DNA of 64,000 bases from Frigoribacterium sp. JB110. Lineage in GTDB: Bacteria; Actinomycetota; Actinomycetes; Actinomycetales; Microbacteriaceae. Shown one piece after another: positions 52,046 through 61,330 of this stretch (within the stretch, counting starts at the first letter, position 1; every line of letters starts with the position of its first letter). The DNA lies in NCBI RefSeq assembly GCF_900163665.1, contig NZ_FUIA01000016.1, positions 310,001 through 374,000 of the forward strand, read 5' to 3'. The translations under genes and the position numbers were made by a program. The notes beneath the pieces were generated by a model, which worked only from the letters and a program-made list of their open reading frames with translations, ran no database searches and was not told where the DNA came from.

Positions 52046-53035
52046 ATGACGAATGCTGAGGGTTGGGTTCCCGATGTCCTCGGCGGCGGATATGAGCAGC
52101 TCACCCTTCCGATGACTCCGGAGGATCCGGATGAGCCGGGCGAGATCGTCGCGACCTTCGTGCGTCACCGCCCGAGGCGGCGACTGTTCCGCAGGCCGGC
52201 GCTGCACGACGTCGACGTGCTGTACGTGCACGGCTGGAGCGACTATTTCTTCCAGCGCAGGCTCGGCACGTTCTTCACCGACAGGGGAGCGAACTTCTAC
52301 GCGCTCGACCTGCGCCGCTACGGCCGCAGCCTGCGTGATGGGCAGCTGCCCGGCTACGTCCGGGATCTGCGCACCTACGACGAGGAGATCGCCGCGGCGC
52401 TCGCGCACATGGGCAGACGGGACGGGCGGAGGCTGGTGCTCGTCGGGCATTCCACCGGGGGTCTTGTGCTGAGCCTGTGGGCCGCGCGCAACCCGGGCAT
52501 CGCGCACTCGATCATCCTGAACTCGCCGTGGCTCGAGTTCCAGTTCGGCAGACTCGGGCGCGCGGCCATCGCCCCGGCGCTCGAACTCGGGGCGAGGCTC
52601 AGACCGCGCGAACCGATCGTGCCCACGATCGACCTCGGTTTCTACTGGCGCGCACAGCAGGAATCCGCGGATGCCGCGGACCCGACGGAACCGAACCCGC
52701 ATTGGCGCCCGTCGGAGGCGCCGCCTCCGACGATGGGCTGGCTCGACGCCGTGCTCGACGGGCATCGCGAGGTCGCGAAGGGTCTCGACCTGACCGCGCC
52801 CGTGTGCGTGATGCTGTCAACGCGCAGCGCCATGCCCAACAAGTGGACCGACGAACTGGCCGCGGCCGACACCGTGCTCGCTGTCGACGAGGTCGCCAAG
52901 GCCGCGCTCAATCTCGGCACCTCGGTGACGATCGAGCGCATCCCGGGCGCACTGCACGACGTGTTCCTCTCCCGTCCGGAAGCGCGGCGCGAGGCCTACG
53001 GGCGGCTCGACCGCTGGACGCGCGCCTACCTCTGA
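52046..53035 (+). CDS. Alpha/beta hydrolase
   Basis: A 329-residue hydrolase with a serine lipase-like motif: LVGHSTGG carries the nucleophile Ser, DVLYVHGWSDYF is the oxyanion loop and ALHDVFLS the catalytic His. An Asp is expected near DLTAPVCVMLSTRSA. It resembles monoacylglycerol lipase/lysophospholipase-like proteins. ATG 52046; no strong Shine-Dalgarno sequence is visible. Substrate unknown. Confidence 0.85.
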   Translation: MTNAEGWVPDVLGGGYEQLTLPMTPEDPDEPGEIVATFVRHRPRRRLFRRPALHDVDVLYVHGWSDYFFQRRLGTFFTDRGANFYALDLRRYGRSLRDGQLPGYVRDLRTYDEEIAAALAHMGRRDGRRLVLVGHSTGGLVLSLWAARNPGIAHSIILNSPWLEFQFGRLGRAAIAPALELGARLRPREPIVPTIDLGFYWRAQQESADAADPTEPNPHWRPSEAPPPTMGWLDAVLDGHREVAKGLDLTAPVCVMLSTRSAMPNKWTDELAAADTVLAVDEVAKAALNLGTSVTIERIPGALHDVFLSRPEARREAYGRLDRWTRAYL

Positions 53036-53083
53036 GCGTGTCTCCTTCGGTGCGAGCAATGCTCGCGTCCCATCCGTGTTGAG

Positions 53084-53121
53084 TTGTTTACATACGTAAG
53101 GTACATTACGTATGTAAACAA
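53084..53121. promoter_or_regulatory. Perfect 16-bp-arm palindrome upstream of TetR gene
   Basis: TTGTTTACATACGTAA (53084-53099) is the exact reverse complement of 53106-53121, spaced by GGTACA. It starts 55 bp before the ATG of the tetR gene and lies next to a strong AT-rich zone in G+C-rich DNA, so it is very likely the regulator's operator. Confidence 0.8.
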
Positions 53122-53138
53122 ATGGCGGAGGGGTTCTG

Positions 53139-53747
53139 ATGGATGCACGCATCGTTCGCACGCGTGAAGCACTGGTCCAGGCGATCGATCAGTCGCTGCG
53201 CGGCGGCACCGAGAAGCTGCCGACGATCACTGAACTGTGCGCGACGGCGGGGATCAGCCGCCCGACGTTCTATCAGCACTTCCGTGACGTTCCGTCGCTG
53301 GTGGCGGCCGCGGGCGTCGACGAGCTGCAGCAGCTGTTCGACGGCGTCTCCCGAGAGCTGCCAGACGGCGAAACTTGGGAGCAGACGGCTCGCCCAGTCA
53401 TCCGGGATCTGATCCAGCGCCTGTTCGATTCCGGCCCCTACTACCGCCGCGTGCTCGAGGAGTCGGACACCCACGCGTTCCAGGAGCGCGTCGTCGAGTA
53501 CCTCGCTGAGCGGATGATGGCGTTCACACCGCTCGGCGATGCCGCCCGCGCCGGCGCCGACCGTGCACACCTTGCCCGCACAGCGACCTTTCTCGCGGCC
53601 GGGGCGACCTGGCTCGTCGTCGCGTGGCTCAAGGAAGGTGCGAGCCCTGCGTCCGTTCCCGCCGCCGCAGATGAGGTCTCGCAGCTGCTCGTCACCAGCA
53701 TCGCCGTTCAGACGCGAGCCGACCGCTCGGGCGCGGTCGCGCAGTGA
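53139..53747 (+). CDS. TetR family regulator of the YhgE/Pip operon
   Basis: A 202-residue regulator. The HTH is ALVQAIDQSLRGGTEKLPTITELCATAGISRPTFYQHFRDVPSLV, with the recognition helix ISRPTFYQHF. Its stop overlaps the GTG start of the downstream YhgE/Pip gene by GTGA, so regulator and target are in one operon and autoregulated from the palindrome at 53084-53121. Confidence 0.88.
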   Translation: MDARIVRTREALVQAIDQSLRGGTEKLPTITELCATAGISRPTFYQHFRDVPSLVAAAGVDELQQLFDGVSRELPDGETWEQTARPVIRDLIQRLFDSGPYYRRVLEESDTHAFQERVVEYLAERMMAFTPLGDAARAGADRAHLARTATFLAAGATWLVVAWLKEGASPASVPAAADEVSQLLVTSIAVQTRADRSGAVAQ

Positions 53748-56632
53748 GGAACACGTCCGTGAGTGAGAAGCGATCCTGGAAGAAGACGGCAGGTGCCGTC
53801 GTCGTGTTCACGGCGCTGGCGCTCGTGCCGCTGATCTACTCGAGCATTCTGACGAACTCGAACATCGACCCGACCGGCCATCTCGACACGGTGCCGGCCG
53901 CCGTGGTGAACGAGGACGAGGGAGCGACCGATCCCGACGGGAAGCAGGTCGAGGTCGGCGACGAGCTCGCCGACACACTGCTCGAGAGCACCGAGAGCAA
54001 CAACTTCGACTGGATCGAGATGTCGGCAGACGAGGCGAGTGAGGCGCTCGACGACGGCGGCGTGTACGCCGCGCTCACGATTCCGTCGGATTTCTCCGAG
54101 AAGGTCGTCTCCGTCGGCGAGGACGACGCGGCGGAGGCCTCCAGCGCGAAGCTCGATGTGCGCACGAACGACGGCCTGAACATGATCTCGGGCAACATCG
54201 CGTCGTCGATCGGCACGGCGGTCACCGACTCGCTGCGCGGCGAGGTCAGCAGCGAGTACCTCGAGAAGATCTATCTCGGCTTCACAGACGTGCACAGCAG
54301 CCTGGTCGACGCCGCCCACGGTGCGACGCAGGTGGCCGAGGGCGCGAGCGACGCGGAAGACGGCTCAGGCGAGCTCGTCGTCGGGATCCGGCAGCTGCAC
54401 GACGGCACGCTGCGGCTCGAGAACGGCGCGTGGCGGCTTGTGACGGGCGCGGATCAGGCTGCAGCAGGGGTGTCGCAGCTGGCCAACGGTCTCGGTGAGC
54501 TGCGGTCGAAGACGGCATCGCTCCCGGATCTGACGGCGAAGCTGAATGACGGCGCTCAGCAGGTGGCGGATGGCACGGCGCAGCTGAGCGATCAGGCGGA
54601 CCGGGTCGTCGCTCAGGTGCAGCCCGTGATCGATGCGGTCAGCGACCTCGCCGACCGGCTCTCGGACATCAGGGACGGGATCGACGAGACGGCAGGCGCC
54701 GCCGAGCAGGTATCGCATACGGCGGGTCAGGCGCTGTCGGACGCGCAGAGCGTGCGCGATGAGGCGACGGACGCCGCGGCGCAGTCCGGCGACGTCAGCG
54801 CCGGCGCCGAGGGGGTGCGCGACGGTCTGCGGGGGCTGATCGACGGGTACGCGACGATGAGCGACACCGAGCGAATGGCGGCGCTCGAGCAGCTGACGGG
54901 TGACGCGGATGGTGTGGTCGTTTCTGCGTCACAGGCAGCGGAAGCCTCATCCGGAGCCTCCGACGATGCGGGGCGGCTGGTCGGCGGCGGCAGCGACGGT
55001 CTCACGCGGCTGGTGAGCAGCGCAGAAGGCTTCGCATCGGGAGCGCAGGATGTGAAGTCGACAGTCGATGAGATCGGCGATGATATCGATCAGGTGCTCG
55101 CCGATGCTCAGCAGAAGCTGGAGCAGGCGCGACAGGCGGTCGACGGCGTGCATCAGCTGCGTGACGGCTCGGCTCAGGTGGCCGACGGCACCAGCCAGCT
55201 GGCCGCGCAGACCCCGCAGCTGACCGACGGGATCGCGACGGCGGCGGACGGAGCAGGCGAACTGTCGAGCGGAACCTCTCAGCTGGCCAGTGGGCTGCAC
55301 GATCTCGCCGACGGGGCGAGCTCGGCGGCAACCGGATCCGAGTCGGCGGCGGAGGGAGCCGACACGCTCAACGACGGCCTCGGCGAGCTCGCCGACGGCA
55401 GCGGCGATCTGCGCGACGGTCTCGAGGACGGCGCAGAGGAGGTGCCGAGCTACACCGAGGGCGAGGCGAAGCACCTCGGCGGCGTGGCCGCTTCACAGGT
55501 GACCCTCGACTCCGAGCGGCTCAACGAGGTGGCCGGCTACGGTGCGGGTCTCGCACCGTACTTCCTGTCGTTGGCGCTGTGGGTCGGCGGCATGTCGTTC
55601 TACATGATGGCCCCGGCGATGAATGTCGGCGCGCTCACGCGGCGTCGCCCCGCCGCGCTGCTGACGCTGCGCAGCCTGCTGCCCGGCGCGATCATGGGCG
55701 TGATCCAGGCGACGATAGCTGTTGCCTCGCTGCACTTCTGGGTCGGAGTCGAGGCGGCGAACCTGCCGGGACTGTTCGCGCTCGCCGCATTCGCCAGCAT
55801 CACGTTCCTCGCGATCAACCAGGCCCTGGTCGCCATGTTCGGATCGCCAGGTCGCTTCGTGGCGCTGGTGATGGTCGTGCTGCAACTGGCCTCCGCCGGC
55901 GGTACCTATCCGGTCGAGACAGCGCCGGCGTTCTACCAGTGGATCCACAACGCGCTGCCGATAACACACACCGTCGAGGCGTTCCGCGCGCTCATCGCAG
56001 GCGGCGGCATCGGCATCGGCCTGGCGATCGGTGTGCTGGCGATCTGGTTGGCCGGCGCGCTGGCGCTGAGCTTCGCGGCGTCGATCGTGGCGCTGCGGAA
56101 GGAGCGCCGGGGCGCCGTTGACGAGGCGTTGGGTGAGCAGGTCCCGGATGTCGCTGCGACGCCAGCTGTGCTGGCCGCGACCGCGGTCGGTTCGGGGAAC
56201 GCTGATGCGTCCGATGCACCCACGCAGGCCTTCGCACCTGTCGCTGCTGCCGCGGTCCTGGACCAGCCGGATGCGACGCAGCTGCCGGTGGACCGACCGG
56301 CGCCCGCAGACGACGATGCCCAGATCACGGGTCAGGAGGGCATCGAACCGGCGGACGCTCTGGAAGCCGACGCCGAAGCGGATGTCGACGCCGGTGCTGC
56401 GGCGGAGCCGAGCGCTGACTCGGAGAACACGCAGCCCACCGCATCGGCGGAGGAACGCTCTGCATCGGCAAGGTCGGCGACGCAGGGTCGTGCCGAATCA
56501 CCGGATGAGCCGAGCGCTGCCTCCGACGAGGCGCCGGGTGCAGATTCGACCGGCGTCGAGCAGTGCGACGACGATCCAGCACCGGAGCCGGAAACGGAGT
56601 CTGCCGAATCGGAAGACGAAGAAAGAAGCTGA
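53744..56632 (+). CDS. YhgE/Pip-type membrane protein (copy 2) with acidic tail
   Basis: A 962-residue membrane protein. One N-terminal helix (TAGAVVVFTALALVPLIYSSI), a long extracellular stalk region with LADGA/VADGTSQLA repeats (about residues 180-580), five to six C-terminal helices, and then about 190 residues of Asp/Glu/Ala/Ser/Pro-rich disordered cytoplasmic tail (from EALGEQVPDV). Copy 1 at 20616 lacks this tail. GTG 53744 overlaps the tetR stop. The protein resembles ABC-2-like transporters for large substrates; no partner exporter is encoded beside it. Confidence 0.87.
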   Translation: MRNTSVSEKRSWKKTAGAVVVFTALALVPLIYSSILTNSNIDPTGHLDTVPAAVVNEDEGATDPDGKQVEVGDELADTLLESTESNNFDWIEMSADEASEALDDGGVYAALTIPSDFSEKVVSVGEDDAAEASSAKLDVRTNDGLNMISGNIASSIGTAVTDSLRGEVSSEYLEKIYLGFTDVHSSLVDAAHGATQVAEGASDAEDGSGELVVGIRQLHDGTLRLENGAWRLVTGADQAAAGVSQLANGLGELRSKTASLPDLTAKLNDGAQQVADGTAQLSDQADRVVAQVQPVIDAVSDLADRLSDIRDGIDETAGAAEQVSHTAGQALSDAQSVRDEATDAAAQSGDVSAGAEGVRDGLRGLIDGYATMSDTERMAALEQLTGDADGVVVSASQAAEASSGASDDAGRLVGGGSDGLTRLVSSAEGFASGAQDVKSTVDEIGDDIDQVLADAQQKLEQARQAVDGVHQLRDGSAQVADGTSQLAAQTPQLTDGIATAADGAGELSSGTSQLASGLHDLADGASSAATGSESAAEGADTLNDGLGELADGSGDLRDGLEDGAEEVPSYTEGEAKHLGGVAASQVTLDSERLNEVAGYGAGLAPYFLSLALWVGGMSFYMMAPAMNVGALTRRRPAALLTLRSLLPGAIMGVIQATIAVASLHFWVGVEAANLPGLFALAAFASITFLAINQALVAMFGSPGRFVALVMVVLQLASAGGTYPVETAPAFYQWIHNALPITHTVEAFRALIAGGGIGIGLAIGVLAIWLAGALALSFAASIVALRKERRGAVDEALGEQVPDVAATPAVLAATAVGSGNADASDAPTQAFAPVAAAAVLDQPDATQLPVDRPAPADDDAQITGQEGIEPADALEADAEADVDAGAAAEPSADSENTQPTASAEERSASARSATQGRAESPDEPSAASDEAPGADSTGVEQCDDDPAPEPETESAESEDEERS

Positions 56633-56780
56633 TGTTCGCTCGGTCGACGGCCAGGGCGATGGGGATACCACCCGCACCGCCGACCGGCGGGTCGGACTTG
56701 CGCATCACGTTCCGGCGCTCTCCGGCAGGAAAGGCGCCGGGATGCTTCGTCGTACGCGGCTCGCACCATAGCCTGGCCGT

Positions 56781-57056
56781 ATGGGCGACACCGACATCCT
56801 GATCCGCATCGGTCACGAAGAGATCGTGCTGCGCCGCCGATACGAGGTGCTGAGCATCGTCAACGACATCCTCATCGCGGTGTGGTTCATCGTAGGGAGC
56901 ATCCTGTTCTTCTCCTCGGAGACCTCGACGGTGGGAACATGGCTGTTCCTGGTCGGCAGCGTCCAGTTGCTGTGCCGACCCGCGATCAGGCTGGTGCGCC
57001 ATGTCCACGTGCGTCGAGTGGGCTCGTCGTCGACGGAATCCAGCGACGACTTCTGA
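56781..57056 (+). CDS. YrhK-domain small membrane protein
   Basis: A 91-residue protein with the YrhK signature IRIGHEEIVLRRRYEVLSIVNDILIAVWFIVGSILFF: a charged beta segment, then two helices. The C-terminal VRHVHVRRVG is basic. The start is the ATG at 56781, a few bases after CCGTATGGG. Function unknown; no operon partner is evident. Confidence 0.8.
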   Translation: MGDTDILIRIGHEEIVLRRRYEVLSIVNDILIAVWFIVGSILFFSSETSTVGTWLFLVGSVQLLCRPAIRLVRHVHVRRVGSSSTESSDDF

Positions 57057-57135
57057 CGGGACGGACTGCAGCCTCCGGCGCTCTCGCTGCCTGGGGCGGA
57101 TGTCAGGCGCGGCAGTGTTCAGTATGCTCAGGCAG

Positions 57136-57738
57136 ATGCGTGCTGACGATCTGAACGTGCTGCTGGCCGCGCGGCAGTCGACGAAGTCGTTTGCCGGGAC
57201 CTCGTTGCGCGCGGGGGAGCTTCATGGGCTGCTCAGCGCTGTTTTCGGTGTCGCTCCGGATGGCCGTCGTTCGTATGGATCGGCGCACGCACGGTACCCG
57301 GTGACGGCGACGGTTGTCGTCGGGGACGTTCGCGGACTGGCCGCCGGGAGCTATCGCATCACCGGCAGCGGAGGTCTCCGGGCATTGGAGCACGGGGATC
57401 ATCGCGAGCTGATTGCACAGTCGACGATCGACGCGGCGTGGGCCGTCGCGTGCCCGGTGCTTCTCGTGCTCAGTGCGAACGTCGGTGCGGAGCGTGCCGA
57501 GTTCACGTCGCAGGCAGAAGGGCGCGGCGAGCGTTTCATCGCGATGGAGATCGGGCTGATCGCACAGACGGTGCATCTCGTCGCTGCCGGGCTCGATCTC
57601 GGAACGGCGTTGATCGCCGGGGTGCACGATGAGGCGGTGCGGCGTCTGCCGGAGAGCATCGTTCCGCCCGGCGACGAACTGCTGGCGGTCATGCCTCTCG
57701 GTCGAGCAACGCGTGATGGCACGGCTGCGTCTGGCTGA
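57136..57738 (+). CDS. Nitroreductase-fold protein of the SagB/ThcOx type
   Basis: A 200-residue flavoprotein-like oxidoreductase. LLAARQSTKSFAGTSLRAGELHGLLSAVFG is the usual FMN-site opening (R-S-x-R replaced by RQSTK), YGSAHARYPVTATVVVGDV resembles SagB-type dehydrogenases that act on azoline rings, and AMEIGLIAQTVHLVAAGLDLGTALIAG is conserved. No cyclodehydratase or peptide precursor genes are adjacent, so it is probably a stand-alone enzyme. ATG 57136 chosen; an ATG at 57124 is four codons longer. Confidence 0.75.
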   Translation: MRADDLNVLLAARQSTKSFAGTSLRAGELHGLLSAVFGVAPDGRRSYGSAHARYPVTATVVVGDVRGLAAGSYRITGSGGLRALEHGDHRELIAQSTIDAAWAVACPVLLVLSANVGAERAEFTSQAEGRGERFIAMEIGLIAQTVHLVAAGLDLGTALIAGVHDEAVRRLPESIVPPGDELLAVMPLGRATRDGTAASG

Positions 57739-57807
57739 CGCTGAGCTACCTGTCACCCATCGTCTTGCGCGGGCCGGAAGCCGGAAACTCCAGTCCAGCA
57801 GGGTGCC

Positions 57808-58296
57808 CTACCGGTAGTTCGTGAACTGCAGGTCGACGTCGAGGTCCTTCGACTTGAGCAGCTGGATGACCTCCTGAAGGTCATCGCGCTTCTTGCTCGA
57901 CACGCGCACCTCGTCGCCCTGGATCTGCGCCTTCACGCCCTTCGGGCCCTCGTCGCGGATGATCTTCGTGATCTTCTTGCCGTGCTCCTGGTCGATGCCG
58001 TCCTTCAGCGACGACACGATCCGGTACTCCTTGCCGCTGGCCTGCGGCTCGCCGGACTCCAGGCTCTTCAGCGAGATGCCGCGCTTGATGAGCTTCGACT
58101 GGAAGACATCGAGTGCAGCCGACGCGCGGTCCTCGCTGTTCGCCTTGATCAGGATCTGCTCGCCGCTCCACGCGATCGAGGTCTCGGTGCCCCGGAAGTC
58201 GTAGCGCTGTTCCACTTCCTTGCGCGCCTGGTTGAGCGCGTTGTCGGCCTCCTGCTGATCCACCTTCGAAACGATGTCGAACGAACTGTCTGCCAT
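57808..58296 (-). CDS. yajQ: YajQ family nucleotide-binding protein
   Basis: A 162-residue protein with the YajQ opening [21 protein letters not shown] and the two repeated ferredoxin-like domains ([55 protein letters not shown]). In other bacteria YajQ binds cyclic di-GMP. GGAGGT lies upstream of the ATG. It converges with the nitroreductase gene. Confidence 0.93.
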   Translation of the reverse strand: MADSSFDIVSKVDQQEADNALNQARKEVEQRYDFRGTETSIAWSGEQILIKANSEDRASAALDVFQSKLIKRGISLKSLESGEPQASGKEYRIVSSLKDGIDQEHGKKITKIIRDEGPKGVKAQIQGDEVRVSSKKRDDLQEVIQLLKSKDLDVDLQFTNYR

Positions 58297-58442
58297 AGGT
58301 CGGCACCTCCGTGTCGGGGCTTGCGCCCATCCGGCTTTGTGGCCATCAGCCTACCGAGTGCCCGTAGCATCGGCCCACTGCCCGCCGTGAGGTTCCTACA
58401 ATGGCCGATGTCCGGATGATCCGAATCGGATGGGGAGTGCGC

Positions 58443-58931
58443 ATGCGGCCGATGACCGAGAACGAGCTGTTCGACTCGTTCGTGAACGCTACGGACGATG
58501 AGCTGCGGGTGGCCGCAGCGCCGCACGACTTCCCGCTCGTCGAGTGGGACCACACCGACTTCCTGGCCTGGCCGGATCCGCACGCTCGGGGGCGCGGGTA
58601 CATCGCGGCCGAGGTCGACGGCGCCGTGGCTGCGATCGTGCTCCGCCGCGCGCAGGGCGGCTCCGGCGTGCACCCGTCGTTCTGCAACCTGTGCCGCACG
58701 ATGCAGCCGGGCAATCAGGTCGCGCTGTTCACGGCAAGAAAAGCAGGGGATGAAGGCCGTCATGGCAACAGCGTCGGCACCTACATCTGCTCCGACATGT
58801 CGTGCCACGAGAATGTCCGCCTCGCGATGCCGCTCGCCCCGAACGAATACCGTGCGAGCGTCGACATGAAGATCGACAACACCGCACGCCGCGTCCGGAA
58901 CTTCGTCGCGCAGATCGTTCGGAACGAATGA
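58443..58931 (+). CDS. FBP-domain zinc-finger protein (EF-G-binding type)
   Basis: A 162-residue protein with the FBP (FusB-like) treble-clef fold at the C-terminus: FCNLCRTMQPG and CSDMSCH supply the four zinc ligands, followed by KIDNTARRVRNFVAQI. These relate to FusB/FBP proteins that bind elongation factor G and rescue ribosomes from fusidic acid. The first in-frame ATG used is 58443; ATG 58452 is possible. Confidence 0.82.
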   Translation: MRPMTENELFDSFVNATDDELRVAAAPHDFPLVEWDHTDFLAWPDPHARGRGYIAAEVDGAVAAIVLRRAQGGSGVHPSFCNLCRTMQPGNQVALFTARKAGDEGRHGNSVGTYICSDMSCHENVRLAMPLAPNEYRASVDMKIDNTARRVRNFVAQIVRNE

Positions 58932-59030
58932 TCACAGTTCCGACATCCGGGTCCTGCGGCGTGGGCGCATCCGGATGTCGCTGAGTGTCCGGCGCAGGCG
59001 GCGCGCGCGACTCGCCATCTGGCCAGTCGA

Positions 59031-59060
59031 TTTTTGGTGCGGACCGGGCGTGGGTAATAT
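59031..59060 (+). promoter_or_regulatory. Probable tRNA-Tyr promoter
   Basis: TTTTTGG at 59031-59037 and TAATAT at 59055-59060, spaced 18 bp, about 50 bp before the tRNA. The only AT-rich stretch upstream of tRNA-Tyr. Confidence 0.4.
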
Positions 59061-59109
59061 GGTTGATCGCGCCTCCGATCGGCTGAACAAGTCGGTTGGG
59101 TGCGCACTC

Positions 59110-59191
59110 GGCGGGTTACCCGAGCGGCCAAAGGGGGCTGACTGTAAATCAGCTGGCACTGCCTACGGGGGTTCGAATCCCTCACCCGCCA
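59110..59191 (+). tRNA. tRNA-Tyr (anticodon GTA)
   Basis: An 82-nt tRNA with a long variable arm, typical for tRNA-Tyr. Acceptor GGCGGGT pairs with ACCCGCC, discriminator A at 59191. Anticodon GTA at 59144-59146; GGTTCGAATCC is the T-loop. CCA is not encoded. Confidence 0.95.
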
Positions 59192-59202
59192 CCCCGAGTA
59201 GA

Positions 59203-59240
59203 AGCCCCGCCTCCCCAAAGAAACACAGGGAGGCGGGGCT
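59203..59240 (+). terminator. Rho-independent terminator of tRNA-Tyr
   Basis: A perfect 13-bp G+C-rich stem AGCCCCGCCTCCC (59203-59215) with 59228-59240, extended by one A-T pair, 12-nt loop, then TTTT. The best canonical terminator in the window. Confidence 0.9.
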
Positions 59241-59400
59241 TTTCCATTCTGTCGATCGCCTCTGGGGCACACTTTGGGGGTGTAGGCCACGAAGCGTGGG
59301 TGGGGCGAGCGCGTCTGTTCTCCACAAGGGTGCGGCGATGCGTCTCCACAGGGCACCGCTCCCCATTCCGGATGTCATGGGCGCGTGACAGGATCGACGC

Positions 59401-60381
59401 ATGAGCCAAGCTGAGCTGACGTCACCGAAGCAGAGCATGTCGAAGCTCGTCCGCGGGGCGATCTACATCGCCATCGGGGCGCTCGTGCTCGCCGCGGTGG
59501 TGTGCGTCGTCTGGGTGTTCATCCCCGATCAGGGCGACCTCATCGGCCGTGCGTTCCTCACCGTGCTCCTGCTCTCCGGCTTCTCGGGGGCCGTGCTGCT
59601 CGACGCGAACCTTGCGAACAGGCGTGCGGACTGGCTCGTGCTCGCAAGCACAGCGTCGTGGGTCGTCGTGCTGCTCGTCGGCGCGTTCAAGATCTGGGCG
59701 CCGCGCGGCGAGGAGGAGACCTTCGCCTGGGAGGCCGTGCGCCTGTGGGAGCTGCTGCTCGTCATCGGTCTGGTCCAGCTGGCACTGCTGCATCAGCGGC
59801 TCCACTGGCGTTCGCATGCGCGCTACGTCACCGGGCTCACGCGCACGATCGCGATCGTGACGACCGTGTTCCTGATAGCGCTCGTCGGCATGCTCACCTT
59901 CTACTTCGCCGTTCCGCACCTGATCCACTTCAGCGATTGGTACTGGCGCGTCACGGTTGCGCTCGCCATCCTTGCGAGCGTCGGCACACTGCTCGTGCCC
60001 CTGCTGAACGCTCTGTTCGCTCCGCGACCGGTTCGACCGATGGTGCCGAGCTTTCCGGCATCCGGCGCACCTGGGGCGCCGAGCGGGCAGCCTGCGGCGG
60101 CGGGCGGCCGTCAGCCATGGCCGGTGTTCCCCGACGGTCGCACGCCATTGCCGTACCTGCCGAACGGGCAGCCCGACTTCGCGGCAGCGCAGACGGGCGT
60201 GCCGTCGCCCGGTGCGCAGTTCTGGGGTGCGTCTCCGCAGCCCGCCCCCGCGCAGCCAGCTCCGGTTCCGCAGCAGCCGCAGTCGCACCAGGGCGGCGCC
60301 GCGCAGACACCGGGGCCGATTCCTCCGCAGCCTGCTCCGCCGACGCCGTCGCCCGGTGTTGCGCCACCCGAGCACCGGTAG
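59401..60381 (+). CDS. Hypothetical membrane protein with Pro-rich tail
   Basis: A 326-residue protein. The N-terminal 220 residues hold about six hydrophobic helices (AIYIAIGALVLAAVVCVVWV and others). The C-terminal ~105 residues are Pro/Gly/Gln-rich and disordered (QPAPAQPAPVPQQPQ). ATG 59401 lacks a strong ribosome-binding site. I do not recognise a family; it is encoded 11 bp before an inositol monophosphatase-type gene and may be co-transcribed. Confidence 0.75.
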   Translation: MSQAELTSPKQSMSKLVRGAIYIAIGALVLAAVVCVVWVFIPDQGDLIGRAFLTVLLLSGFSGAVLLDANLANRRADWLVLASTASWVVVLLVGAFKIWAPRGEEETFAWEAVRLWELLLVIGLVQLALLHQRLHWRSHARYVTGLTRTIAIVTTVFLIALVGMLTFYFAVPHLIHFSDWYWRVTVALAILASVGTLLVPLLNALFAPRPVRPMVPSFPASGAPGAPSGQPAAAGGRQPWPVFPDGRTPLPYLPNGQPDFAAAQTGVPSPGAQFWGASPQPAPAQPAPVPQQPQSHQGGAAQTPGPIPPQPAPPTPSPGVAPPEHR

Positions 60382-60391
60382 CGTAGGGAGC

Positions 60392-61180
60392 ATGGCGCAC
60401 CTTTCAGACCTGCAGCAGTTGGCACGCGAGATCGCGATCGAAGCGGGTGACCTGGCACAGCGGCGGCGTTTCGAAGGCGTGTCGATCGCCGCGAGCAAGT
60501 CGACGCTCGCAGACATCGTGACCGAGGCTGACCGCGAGGTCGAAGCACTGGTGAAGCAGCGCATCGCGGCGGTGCGGCCTGACGACGGATTCCTCGGTGA
60601 GGAGTCAGGGGAGGCCAGCGGGGGCAGCGGCGTGACCTGGGTCGTCGACCCGATCGACGGCACCGTGAACTATGCGTTCGGGATGCCGACCTACGCCGTG
60701 AGCATCGCCGTCGTCGAGGGGAACGACCCGCGGACCTGGCGCCCCCTGGTCGGAGTCGTGTATGCGCCAGCCCTGGGTGAGCTGTTCTCCGCCGCCGCAG
60801 GGCAGGGCGCATGGCTGGGGGAGGAGCGGCTCACCGTCACGGACGACGTGACGGCCGGAGCGCTGATCTCGACGGGGTTCGGCTACGACCCCGCATCGCA
60901 CGCCGATCAGCTCGCCGTCGTGCAGCGAGTGATGCCGCTCGCACGCGACCTGCGCAGACTCGGCGCCGCATCCCTCGATCTCGCCTACGTCGCCGCAGGG
61001 CGCATGGACGCCTACTACGAGCGCGGCCTCAACCCGTGGGACTATGCGGCTGGCGCGCTTCTCGTGACTGAAGCGGGCGGCGAGTTGGGGTGGCACGCTC
61101 CGGATGAACAGGGCAGAGCAATGCTCGTCAGCGGCAGTCCCGCGATCTTCGACCGCCTCTACAAGACCGTCGCGCCGTAG
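60392..61180 (+). CDS. Inositol monophosphatase family enzyme
   Basis: A 262-residue Mg-dependent phosphatase (inositol, histidinol or related monophosphate). EADREVEALVKQRI, GEESGEASGG, the metal site WVVDPIDGTVNYAF (DPxDGT), and NPWDYAAGALLVTEAGG. LGAASLDLAYVAAGR is normal. ATG 60392 with GGGAG upstream. Function could be inositol-1-phosphatase or HisN; no his gene is near. Confidence 0.9.
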   Translation: MAHLSDLQQLAREIAIEAGDLAQRRRFEGVSIAASKSTLADIVTEADREVEALVKQRIAAVRPDDGFLGEESGEASGGSGVTWVVDPIDGTVNYAFGMPTYAVSIAVVEGNDPRTWRPLVGVVYAPALGELFSAAAGQGAWLGEERLTVTDDVTAGALISTGFGYDPASHADQLAVVQRVMPLARDLRRLGAASLDLAYVAAGRMDAYYERGLNPWDYAAGALLVTEAGGELGWHAPDEQGRAMLVSGSPAIFDRLYKTVAP

Positions 61181-61330
61181 TTCGCTCCGCAGGCGAGGCT
61201 TCACCGAAGTAGGGATCACGGTGCATCTGGACCGCGGGTGTCCGGGGCGCGATGGAGAAGCGATCTGTGGACAACTGTCGGAATATTCATCCACACCCCG
61301 TGTCGGAAGTGGCAATTCCCAGACGGACCC

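Noticed and set aside
57136..57738. RiPP biosynthetic cluster around the SagB-like gene
   Set aside because: No precursor peptide, YcaO cyclodehydratase or transporter is adjacent.
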